This document shows, one piece after another, positions 13,859-23,878 of a DNA stretch of 64,000 nucleotides. Position numbers and translations under genes: made by a program. Every line of letters starts with the position of its first letter. Within the stretch, counting starts at the first letter, position 1. This DNA comes from Plantago ovata (lineage: Eukaryota > Streptophyta > Magnoliopsida > Lamiales > Plantaginaceae), in the NCBI GenBank assembly GCA_028274465.1, contig CM051457.1, forward strand, positions 109,429,982 to 109,493,981, in the 5' to 3' direction. Below the pieces are notes generated by a model. The model saw only the letters and a program-made list of their open reading frames with translations. It ran no database searches and was not told the origin of the DNA.

Positions 13859-16800
13859 AGGATTTCAGTTGTTCCTCGCAAGAAGAATAAAGAGCACTAC
13901 AGAACTAGAGCGGGTTATATGATGGATGTTCAATCTGATGTTGGCAAGTTATATTTGAATTAATAAACAACTGTTTGTATTGTATATTCATCATTTCAAT
14001 AGGACAACATCATACCTATTTCAATTGATTTCAGCTGCAACCAGTCATCAGATGATAGATGAAGCAGGTAACCGCTCCCGTAGGTCTGTTCTAGTCACTG
14101 AAGATATGAGAACAGGTATTGTTTTAAGCACTGTTACGTACTTTAAATACAAACTTGCATTAGAACAACTGTCGATATCTTGGAAATCATTGCAGATGTC
14201 ACTGCGAAAGCGACTAAAGTTAGAGAAGGGGAACGCTCCCGTAGGACTGTTTTGGTTACTGAAGAGAATTATGAAGGTTAGTATTTGACAACTATTTTAT
14301 TTCAACACACTTAAAAATGTTATATGCTAAGTGTGTACTATTGAGTACAATGAATGTGTACATATTTCGATGGCAGCGTTGAAGTTTCTGGCCTAGAGAA
14401 TGTTGGCCCTTCTCAGCCTAAAGGTTTGTTGCCTTCTATGTGAACTTATGTATTTAGCTTTTTTTTTTTCGGCGTGACCTTTTTTTATTAATATTTTTGT
14501 AGGCAGGACATACCCCGGGTATAGGTGCAACTTAAAAAGTGTTCTTACAGAATTGAGAGCTTTTAAATTCGGCGAAGTCGATCTCAATGCTATTAGACAA
14601 ACACCTTCATGGTACATTCTTGATGCTGCCAACAAAATGAAAGCCCCCGAGTTAGATGGATACAAAAAGTCAGATGCAGTTACTTGGGAGATGGTTTCGC
14701 GTTATACCGCTGATGGTGGATTCCGTATAGGGACAAAGACTGTGTATCCCGTAAGGGGACATTTTGAGCTCATTCTAGGAGTGAGGGATGGTCAGAATGA
14801 GATTGTCAAAGTTAAGGAGTCCATAAGGTGGGCTTTCTTGCGTCGTTGCTGGACAGAGTGGGATGGGGTGAAGTTCCAGATGACTAGGCTTACCATTGCA
14901 AAGGCAATAAAGGCTAGAATGGTTGCAACAGATGTAGAAATGGCTCAAGATGTTGCTAGGCTTCTTCATCTATACATGCTTGTTGCTCTGTACACTCCTA
15001 ACAACCATGGTTTCGTCAAATGGTGGCTGCTTTTCTATGTTGATATATTCCAAAACACTTGCAGCTATGACTGGTGTACATTTATGCTCGAATGCCTGCA
15101 CAAGGGTCTCCGCAAGGCTAAGAAGACGGTGAAGATCCCGAACTGTACTGTGTTGTTGTCGGTAACTTTGTTTTTAAGTAGTAGTGTAAAATTGCTTGAA
15201 CCTGGGACTACCACTGACTGTCTTCGTTTCTAATATATGCAGTTCTTATTGTGTGAAGTTTGTCCAATTATAAGCCCCAGGAAAAATGTTGTACCATTCC
15301 CACGCTTTCGCAAGTGGTCTCTTGTAGCCCTGCATGATGTTGTAGTAAAAATTGACTTCAATGAGATTGAGAACCTCTACGTACGACAGTACATCTTTAT
15401 GATATTGATAAGTGATGAATTTTTTCTTTTTATTTTTTTCAAAGGCCTCGAATAAGTATGACAATCATAAAATTTGCAGGGGGTTAATCCTGATATAGTG
15501 CCCCGTAAGAGAGAGATTAAGAAGCTATTGGATAGCTCACAGCCTAATGATGTGGATACTGTATTCCCTCTTGATGTTCCAGGTGGAGATATGGAAGTAG
15601 TGAAAAATGCTATTTCTAAAAGGAGAAGAGTCGAAGTTAAGAGTTCCAGCTTTTTAGGCGAAGGCAGGTCCACTAGTGTTCATCAGGACCATAACCAAGG
15701 GCAAGATGTGGATATTGATAACATCGTTCTTACTTCAAGAAGGTCTGAGAATATTGATGATCAAGTCACAGATAATGTAGTGAACCAGGTATCACCTAGA
15801 GATACTTCTGAGCAGGTTCCTCCAAAGGATGGTGGTGATATAGATATGCCTTTACTGGATGAGGGGGTGACTAATAGTGGGCCCTATCAGGATGGGGAAA
15901 TGGGTGATGTCAATCCCATGAGATTTGAGTTCATATATGGCGCAGGGACTAGTGTACGATCTGAAGGAAACATGGTTAATGAGAAGGTGGAGATTAATAA
16001 AGTTGCTGAGCTTGAAAGAGAGCTGGAAGAAAAGAATAGAGAGATTTGTGATTTAAAAAGAGAGCTTGATGAATCTGTAACTGAGGCTGAGGAACTAGAA
16101 GAGAAGTTAGGGAATCTGGATGCAGACTTGGTTATAGTGCAACAGCGGTGTGAGCTTGCTAAGTTTACTTTGCGTATAGGCACTTTGGTCAAGCAACTTC
16201 ATGATTCCGATCGTGTGCGCGAGTCAATGAGTGATCGTTTGAAGAGATATGGTGTTGAAATGGAATCTCTGCAGTCGGAATGCAACACTTGGAAGTTTAA
16301 GTATGAGGAAGCAGAGAAGGATCGGAAACGCCTTGAAGTAGAGAATGCCTCGCTTGCTCATGCTGAATATGATACTAGGATGGAAGCGAAGGGTCGTGAG
16401 AAAGAGTTAGCTGACCTGAAATTACGCCTTGAAAATGTTGAGAAATCACGATTATGTGTTCCACGCCCAGCATGGCAATTGTCAATTATGATCGCACACC
16501 TTCCCCTTTTGTGAATGCTAGTACTGTTCCATTTGGTCATGTTGTGAACCATGACATCACCCCAGTGAGACCAGCAAATCTATTTAGTGAGACTACTGGA
16601 GAATATGGGAACACACCAATGGGTGGCAATAGCCAACCCTTTCACCGGCCTGTGGATGGGCAAATTGCGTGTGTGCAATCGTTGTCTGGACAGACGCCCA
16701 ATTCTGCATCTAGTAGTTCGGCACTAAGGCAGATTGCTGCCTATAAGACTCCGGAGTGCGGGGTGAATTACTCCTTTGGTAGGATACTTGATACTGAAAC

Positions 16801-17435
16801 TGTTGTCAACAGTGAGTCCCCGGTTAGTGACGAGATGAAGAAGCAAAGGAGAACTTAGCGAGCTGTGCAATCATCAGTTGCAAAAGCTATTGGTGTGGAA
16901 GTACCTATCATCGACTTGGATAAGAAATCAGCAGGGCCACCATCCGAAAAGCGGCCTTTGAATTTCAACAAGCGTGCTGATTGTTACCAGAAGCTGTGTA
17001 TGGAGGAGATTTGTTACATTGAATGGTTAACTAGGCAGTATGATGCCATGGAGTATGGGTAAATTATAAATTCCTTCCAAAGATTACATTTAAATTATTC
17101 TTTATGTTCCCGGATACTCATTCTATCTTATGCAGGGACCCGATACTGACGGTGAACACTTCTCAACTGTTTTCACGCATGAGTGTAGCGCACTTTGAAC
17201 CAATTATCAATCATGAATGTCTAACCGACACGGTAATTGGAACTTGATAATTACAGTAATAACAATGTTACCCGTGATTGGATATGCGTTTAAAGCTTAT
17301 ATTCTATGATCAGGTTATCGACACGTGGGCTCTGTTGCTGTTTACAGACCTATACAGTGAGAGGCATACAACTGCTACTCGTCTTGTAGGTTCCAGGAAG
17401 CCATATATTTTCACGAGCTCTCTATGGGTTAGTTA
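13859..17435 (+). pseudogene. MULE-carried ULP-protease-like gene (decayed)
   Basis: A multi-exon plus-strand gene of the kind found in Mutator-like elements that carry ULP1-like genes. Exons with plausible junctions include 14192-14278-like short ones, a long one at about 14503-15158 (LRAFKFGEVDLNAIRQTPSW; TRLTIAKAIKAR), one at about 15241-15390, and a long one from 15479 starting GVNPDIVPRKREIKKLL. The last has a strong heptad coiled coil at about 15990-16440 (ELERELEEKNREICDLKREL). The 3' part reads VNTSQLFSRM then VIDTWALLLFTDLYSERH, like the start of the ULP domain. The frame shifts near 16455, a stop follows near 16857, and the sequence ends before the His-Asp-Cys catalytic core. The gene is therefore non-functional. 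Two neighbouring exons (about 14040-14118 and 14192-14277) are similar to each other. Confidence 0.6.
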
Positions 17436-17509
17436 CTATGGTCAAATTTTTTAGTGAACTGTATATTGAAAATTTACTGACATGTGTATATGTGTACATT
17501 TATTTTATT

Positions 17510-18249
17510 GCCCCGTACATGGTTCGTAAGTTTTTCATTAGGTGGTACAAGCAGAAGAAATGTAGTGGACCCTTCTCGTATACTTCGTCAAATGCATGGA
17601 GGAGGCCTCCTGCTCTGTCAGACACATACATAATCTCATGGAGGTGTTTGACATGCTTCTTGATCATTTTCAAGAACCAAGCCCAGTTATCCGCATTTTC
17701 AGAGTCAACAATTGCCATAGCAACTGGGAAGAGGCCTAAAATATTAGGAATAAATTCAGGCCGAATAAATAAGGAGAACAGTTAAACAAGTAATGAGATC
17801 ATGTGTGATTTGAAAAGCAAGTAAGAGTATGTTAATTTGGAATTTCATACCATTGTTACCGTCTTTAGCGGTTGCTGCTAGTAAGGTCCCTTTGTACCTT
17901 GTTTTCAGATAAGTTCCATCCACAAAAAGCATTGGCCGGCAGTGTTGAAAACCTTAAAGGCTGGCATGAAAGGCAATAAAGAACCTCTTGAATCTGTTAT
18001 CAACGGGCTCCGTCTCTAGTTCTGCAATGCTGCCCGGACTCCTTCTTTGAATAGCATCGGAGTACCATCTTAATTTGTCGAATGAGTTTGTGTACGACCC
18101 AAACAAATTGGCTCTTGCCACTTCAACCGATCTCCATATTTTTTCATACTTGATGTCAAATCCCCAATGTTTGAAAATCTCCAACTTCATCACAACAGCA
18201 GTGACAGTGTGATTGGACCGAACTGCATCGGTTATAAGCTTGCCTGCCA
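17510..18249 (-). pseudogene. MURA-type MULE transposase, partial copy A
   Basis: Minus-strand fragment of a Mutator-like transposase. It starts with an N-terminal piece (ITDAVRSNHTVTAVVM, then HWGFDIKYEKIWRS) and runs through FVDGTYLKTRYKGTLLAATA, which carries the first catalytic Asp, an intron, and AMAIVDSENADNWAWFLKMI with YVSDRAGGLLHAF, the likely second Asp. It then stops at 17510 against the ULP-like gene. Bases 17510-18166 repeat 18929-19570 at about 97% identity by eye, so this is a recent tandem duplicate. It lacks the catalytic Glu and the zinc-binding tail. Confidence 0.75.
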
Positions 18250-19585
18250 CTGGTAACATGTGCAGGTATGCTCATTCAGATTTACCTGTGCAACATAAGT
18301 AGGAGTTTACTACTGTAATAAAGAATGTATACTAATGTTCTTTCAACAATCTTAAATAGCAGAACAGTTTACCACACAAGTTGGAGTAGAGACAACTTTC
18401 ACAATCCCTGTGACATTGCTTGGGAGGAGGATCCAGTTTTGTCCTGTCCTTGTTGCTATATCCCACACGTCACCCGTAGCCGGAGTTAAAGCGCTTGTCC
18501 ACTTACCTGACTCTTCCCGCCTCTCATTAAACCACCGCATTAATTGTGATAGGATGCAATCGAGCATGTATGTTATAGGCACGGACCTCGCATCTAGTAC
18601 CTAAGAGTTGAATGATTCAGCCGCGTTACTAGTTAACTCCCCGTACCTGCAATATTAAATGAAAAGAACCACAAAATATTACGTCAGGAAGTATAAATTT
18701 GGGTACTGGCTTAATAGAATCTGTAAAATGTAAAACCTGTGGACATCCGGAGCAAAAGCAACTACCCATTTATCTTTGGGGAGGTCCTTCAGAAAGTGGT
18801 GAGCTATGTCACTCCCCACATTAGTGAACTTCTTGATAGCTATCTCAAAAGTCCTAACTGTTGGAGCATATGCAGCATCTTTGAGAAGTTTACACGGAAG
18901 GTTCTTGTGCTTGTTTGAGTATTTCTGGGCCCCGTACATGGTTCGTAATATTTTCATTAGGTGGTACAAGCAGAAGAAATTCAGTGGACCCTTCTCGTAT
19001 ACTTCGTCAAATGCATGGAGGAGGCCTCCTGCTCTGTCAGACACATACATAATCTCATGGAGGTGTTTGACATGCTTCTTGATCATTTTCAAGAACCAAG
19101 CCCAGTTATCCGCATTTTCAGAGTCAACAATTGCCATAGCAACTGGGAAGAGGCCTAAAATATTAGGAATAAATAAGGAGAACAGTTAAACAATTAATGA
19201 GATCATGTGTGATTTGAAAAGCAAGTAAGAATATGTTAATTTGGAATTTCATACCATTGTTACCGTCTTTAGCGGTTGCTGCTAGTAAGGTCCCTTTGTA
19301 CCTTGTTTTCAGATAAGTTCCATCCACAAAAAGCATTGGCCGATAGTGTTGAAAACCTTGAAGGCTGGCATGAAAGGCAATAAAGAACCTCTTGAATCTG
19401 TTATCAACGGGCTTCGTCTCTAGTTCTGCAATGCTGACCGGACTCCTTCTCTGAATAGCATCGGAGTACCATCTTAATTGGTCGAATGAGTTTGTGTACG
19501 ACCCAAACAAATTGGCTCTTACCACTTCAACCGATCTCCATATTTTTTCATACTTGATGTCAAATCCCCACTTCAACCACTCCAA
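18250..19585 (-). pseudogene. MURA-type MULE transposase, partial copy B
   Basis: Minus-strand Mutator-like transposase with the DDE residues visible in FVDGTYLK, YVSDRAGG and SNAAESFNS, and at the 3' end the beginning of a SWIM zinc finger (EHTCTCYQWQ) near 18250-18290. Two or three introns interrupt it. An in-frame stop directly follows AAESFNS near 18601, the N-terminal domain is missing upstream of GFDIKYEK, and the SWIM domain runs straight into copy A. It is a dead copy of an element that probably also carried the convergent ULP-like gene. Confidence 0.8.
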
Positions 19586-19924
19586 ACCCTTGTTTTAGGG
19601 ACATGCATATACAATTTTTTTTTCGCCACAAAAATGTTAAATATGAACCAAATCGGAATAATAAATGATAAACAAAGTGCAATAATAATAAAATCGACAA
19701 CAACAGTACTATTCAATTGCATACATGATATATCAATCTAGGGATTGGCTAAACTTAGTACTAGTTGCATTGTACTATTTTTAGTACACCATTTAAAGTG
19801 TGACACTTGTCATTATTTTAGATTAAATAATGATTAATAAATACAACAAATTATAAACCAAAATAGACAAAAAACATTTTAATAATTATTACTTTCTAAA
19901 TATTAAATATTAAAATATTTAATT

Positions 19925-20180
19925 TCAGTCATCACTACCAACCAAGCACCACCACCAACCACCACCAATTCTCCACCACCACCACCTCCACCACCTCCAC
20001 ACCGCCGCCGGATTCACTCACCACCACCACCACCTCCGCCGCTGGATTCACTCACCACCACAACCACCACCTCCGCCGCCGGATTCAATCACTACCACCA
20101 ACCACCAGCCTTCACCACCACCACCACCACCACCACCACCTCCCCCGCCGCCATCACCACCCACCACCGTAGCCGCCGCC
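19925..20180. repeat. CCACCACC / GCCGCCGGATTCA minisatellite
   Basis: C-rich tandem sequence built from CCACCA triplets and a recurring GCCGCCGGATTCA(C) block. An inverted, related copy lies at 22215-22360, so it belongs to the arms of the surrounding element. Confidence 0.8.
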
Positions 20181-20299
20181 TAAGTCCTCCCAATCTAAAT
20201 TAAATTATATAACAATAGAACTAGATTTACTGAACATACTCTACGGTTTCATACGCCATGGAAAGAGTATCGGGTTTTAGGTCGAAGAAATTTTGGAAA

Positions 20300-20470
20300 A
20301 TAAGCAATGCTGCATCAACGCATTAATGTTGATACAGCATCAATTACAGCGATGCAAATCAACACTTAGCATCAGTGCTGCATCGATGTTAACACATTGC
20401 AGTAGCATTACACTAAACATCAATGCTGCATCAATGTAAACACATTGAAATAGCATTATAAGTTATGATG
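20300..20470. repeat. GCTGCATCAATGT-type minisatellite
   Basis: Degenerate tandem copies of a unit close to ATCAATGCTGCATCAATGT (AACACATTG). A related TGCATCATTGAATATACATTGCTGC array occurs at 21797-22110, so both are probably internal repeats of the same element. Confidence 0.65.
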
Positions 20471-20539
20471 TAAACTTCCTTTTAGAATCAGTGCTGGGTC
20501 GTTATGATAATGTTGATGTTGCATTTTATAATGTTTAAA

Positions 20540-20609
20540 AACCCTAAACCCTAAACCCTATACCCTATACCCTAAACCCTATACCCTATACCCTAAACCC
20601 TATACCCTA
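20540..20609. repeat. Interstitial telomere-like repeats
   Basis: About ten tandem 7-mers, a mixture of AACCCTA (the plant telomere unit) and its variant TACCCTA. A short echo (AACCCTAAACCCTAT) lies near 21320. Because it sits inside a transposon, a telomere fusion is not needed to explain it. Confidence 0.9.
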
Positions 20610-20614
20610 CCATG

Positions 20615-20616
<2 letters not shown>

Positions 20617-20674
<58 letters not shown>

Positions 20675-20696
20675 TAACAATAGTAATAATAATAAT
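20617..20696. repeat. (TAA)n microsatellite, left part
   Basis: Trinucleotide tract with a few interruptions at its 3' end. It was probably continuous with 20951-21048 before the MITE between them inserted. Confidence 0.9.
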
Positions 20697-20950
20697 CCTC
20701 TCGTTCTAATAGAAGATTCGTAGTTTGACTTTTTTCGGTCAATGACTTTCAACTTTAACTATCGATTACTCTTAAACTATAATGGTAAAATATGTAACAA
20801 AATTATATTATGAAAATTTAGATTCAAAATTATATTTTCATAATATAATTTCGTTAAATACTTTATTATTATAGTTTACGAGTAATTGGAAGTCAAAGTT
20901 GAAGTTGTTGACCGAAAAAAAGTCAAGCTACGAAGCTTCTGAATGGGGGG
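20697..20950. mobile_element. Stowaway-like MITE
   Basis: A 254-bp AT-rich inverted repeat. The left end CCTCTCGTTCTAATAGAAG pairs with the right end read inward, CCCCCCATTCAGAAGC, and both arms share CGTAG.TTGACTTTTTTCGG and further text almost to the centre. It lies between two (TAA)n tracts, so the TA target duplication is hidden in the microsatellite. Confidence 0.75.

Positions 20951-21048
<98 letters not shown>
20951..21048. repeat. (TAA)n microsatellite, right part
   Basis: About 32 perfect ATA/TAA units; a poly-Asn reading frame through it is spurious. The following CTACTCTATCCATCACAGTGAGACATTTTC-like text resembles one end of another Stowaway element. Confidence 0.95.
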
Positions 21049-21486
21049 TACTCTATCCATCACAGTGAGACATTTTCAAAGTCATGAACGTGTATCCTTG
21101 AAAGATATGTACTATCCAGAATACGCACTGGAAGAACAAGTGATTAATGGCTTAAACGCTAACGCATAAGTAGTTAGAGGCCGTATGTAAACACACGACA
21201 TTGTGCCAGTATATATAGTTGGTTATTACATTTGGTTGAATACTTATAACAGTATTAGTCATAACCTAACCTGGATTAAACTTAATGTTGATGTTGCGCT
21301 TTGTAATATTCTAAATAAACCCTAAACCCTATACATGTTGGTGATTTTAGTGTCATCAATTCATTTTAGTAGTAATGTGATTTGCTAGAGACTGATGCGA
21401 TCTCTCGTTGAGCTCGGAACAAGTTCGGGTAGAGTGCACGCTTGTTGAGCCAACGAGTTATCGACCACGAATACGAAGCGGGGGTC

Positions 21487-21506
21487 AAGGGGGCTGCGGC
21501 CCCCTT
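21487..21506. repeat. GC-rich perfect hairpin
   Basis: AAGGGGGC, loop TGCG, GCCCCCTT: an 8-bp perfect stem in an otherwise AT-rich element, followed by a further GGGG-rich stretch to 21520. Confidence 0.7.
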
Positions 21507-21796
21507 GCGGGGTCGAGGGGCAGCGCTAATGAGAGAAGATCATCAGTAAAATGGAGAAAAATGGATGGAATGTGCAGTGGAATGTGAAGAGTTGCATGAA
21601 AGAATAAATTTAACCTATAAACATGTTATTAATGATATGTTGGCATTGGTTAATGCCAACATTTAATATAAAACACAAGTTAAAGCAACATTAAACATAA
21701 AAGAGACAGTGGGTTGTTGGCATTTATATCAAAAAAATTTCTGTCTCGTATGATTTATACGATAAACTAAACTGGAAAAATGGTTTTCATTCGAAC

Positions 21797-22110
21797 GATG
21801 CATCATTGTATATACATTGATGCTTCGAACTTCACTGTATCTCGACGCTGCAGCATTGAAAATACATTACTGCTGCAAACGGAATTGTAGTGTAAATCTA
21901 CAAGAATCTCATTTTCATATAAACGCCGCATCATTGAATATACATTGCTGTTGCGAACTTCATGGCGAACTTCACTGTATATCGACACTACAACATTGAA
22001 AATACATTGCTGCTGTAAACTTAACTGTAGTGTAAATCTGCAAAAATCTCATTTTTCACAATTAACCTCGATGCTGCTGCAACAATATACATCGCTGCAT
22101 CAATACGTCT
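21797..22110. repeat. Two-copy tandem repeat of about 135-160 bp
   Basis: The block CATTGAAAATACATT(A/G)CTGCTG(C/T)AAAC...TGTAGTGTAAATCT(A/G)CAA(A/G)AATCTCATTTT occurs at about 21856-21920 and again at 21994-22055. It is embedded in repeated GCATCATTGAATATACATTGCTG units. Confidence 0.75.
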
Positions 22111-22734
22111 TAATATTCACTGTATTAGTATATATGCAATGAAACAGCGTAATTATTATGTTCGCAGCATCATTGCATACGTTTTTTTAGGTTTTACAGA
22201 AATCTTGCAGATTCCGTAGTTTGTTGCCGGATTCCGGTGGTGGTCGCCGGATTCCGGTGGTGGCTGGATTCCGGTGATTCCAGTGATTCCGGTGGTGGTC
22301 GGATTCCGGTGGCGGCTGCCGGATTCCGGTGGCGGCCGCCGGATTCCGGTGGTGGTGATGGTGTTAAAAATTAAATTTTTATATTTTTATGATATCAATA
22401 TTAATTATTATTTTTATAATTTAATTTATATTAAATATTAATTTTTGGTATTATGCAACCAATGCAACCCTATTATGCAACCAATGCAAGGTCATGTTGC
22501 ATTGATAAATTATCAACCGTTGAGATGGAATCTTAGATCGATCTAACGGTTAATAAGGTGTACAAATATTAGTACAAATGCAACAGTACTAAGTATAGAC
22601 ATTCCCATCAATCTATGTATGGAACGAGAATAGAATCCACCAATTCTCCTCAACATAGCACATAGACGTTTGGAGCTAATGACGAATCCATTACACAGCA
22701 GAAGTATGAGTCTATTCTCTCGTGAAAACTCATT

Positions 22735-22868
22735 AATTTAAATTCATTTCATTTTAGTTCAGATTCATGCAATTTAATTTTGTTTTGTTCAGTTCATTTT
22801 TATAGTTTTATTTAAACCAAAATAACAATTTTTATATCGCCTCACGAACTTTCCTAACGGTCACTATT
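22735..22868. repeat. Remnant of the TGAACTGAAC MITE family
   Basis: Contains TATTCTCTCGTGAAAACTC and TTAGTTCAGATT...GTTCAGTTCA, related to fuller copies near 29.5, 33.9 and 49.3 kb. Confidence 0.4.
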
Positions 22869-23514
22869 GGGTGTTTGCAATAGATTCAACTTAAAATAAA
22901 TATCTTAATTTAAAGAGGAGTTGGTAAAGTTGGTTTATTAGAGAATTTGATGGGTGTTTGAAAAAAAACACTTAAAAGTTAGATAAGTTGTAAGAGAAGT
23001 GTTTGCAAACCTAACTTTTGGACAAAAACAACCAAAATCCAGTTTAGTAAGTGTTTGCAAATGCTTAATTAAAACGATTATCTGCTTTTCTGTCACAATA
23101 AGCAATTTTTTGGTGTTTGATTTCCATGCTTATGCGTTTCGAGCTTTTGGAGCTTTAACCAACTAAAATAAATGGGAAAGGTAATAAATATTAAATAAAA
23201 TAAATTGTTAATATTTAAGTGTTTATTTTTATTTTAACCAAACACTAAAATATTGTTTAATTTCAACTTTTAATATGTATACCAAACACCTCATGTTTTT
23301 TATTATAATCGGATTATTTAACTTTAAGCAAAATCAATCAAAAATTGAATAATCATTTGCAAACACAACCTTAATTTAAGGAGAAGCTGCTGGAGGTACA
23401 ATCCAACTTCTCCAACTCCAATTAAGCAGTTTATAAACTGTTGCAAACAATTAAAAATATAATTATACTTAAAATAATTGATAATCTAAATAAGTTAAAC
23501 TATCGCAAACACCC
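22869..23514. mobile_element. MITE with GGGTGTTTGC terminal repeats
   Basis: A 646-bp AT-rich segment. The left end GGGTGTTTGCAATAG matches the inward-read right end GGGTGTTTGCGATAG, and the similarity continues into the arms. GTGTTTGCAAA motifs repeat internally. No convincing target duplication was found. It ends 365 bp before the QUA3 start codon and may have supplied promoter sequence. Confidence 0.65.
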
Positions 23515-23878
23515 ACTAAACTCTCTCGCAAAGACCCACTATACTCTACCTCGCAAACTCCTACTCGAACCGAAACTGCACTTCACAATAATAAAGTAAA
23601 TAAAATAAAATAAAAAAGGAGAAAAAAAACATAAAACAATTCAATTTTTTGTTGTGCATTTGGCATCAAAAGTTGTACATTGAAGCTCATTTTCCCGCAA
23701 ATCCACATCTTCTTCTTCTTCTCCATCACATCTATCTCTGATTTGATTGATTGTTGATTACTCTTCTACTGTAAAAAACACACTCTCCAACTTCAGATCC
23801 TCCCTGAAAAACACACACAAAAATCAAACTCCATAAATAAATGAGATCTTAAGCTTTTCAAACTTCACCTCCTCGACA
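23515..23878 (+). promoter_or_regulatory. Probable QUA3 promoter and leader
   Basis: Between the MITE and the QUA3 ATG. It has an AATAAAATAAAATAAAA tract near 23595-23615 and a pyrimidine-rich stretch (CATCTTCTTCTTCTTCTCC, from about 23706) typical of plant core promoters and leaders. An in-frame start context ACAATGGCG favours the ATG at 23879. The exact start of transcription cannot be read. Confidence 0.4.

Larger units (their letters stand above)
19741..22606. mobile_element. Non-autonomous Mutator-like element with 9-bp target duplication
   Basis: A 2866-bp element flanked by the perfect 9-bp direct repeat ATCAATCTA (19732-19740 and 22607-22615). The ends are inverted repeats: GGGATTGGCTAAACTTAGTACT at the left against GGGAATGTCTATACTTAGTACT at the right, similar over about 55 bp. 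Proline-codon-like CCACCACC/GCCGCCGG text at 19940-20180 recurs inverted as TCCGGTGG/GGCGGC at 22215-22360, so the arms are long and degenerate. A 9-bp duplication with long terminal repeats points to the Mutator superfamily. There is no transposase; the interior is tandem repeats, telomere-like repeats, a Stowaway MITE and (TAA)n. Confidence 0.82.

Noticed and set aside
20540-20609. Chromosome-fusion scar
   Set aside because: The telomere-like repeats lie inside a transposon with a perfect target duplication, which explains them better.
20899-21087. Poly-Asn protein
   Set aside because: Translation of the (TAA)n microsatellite.
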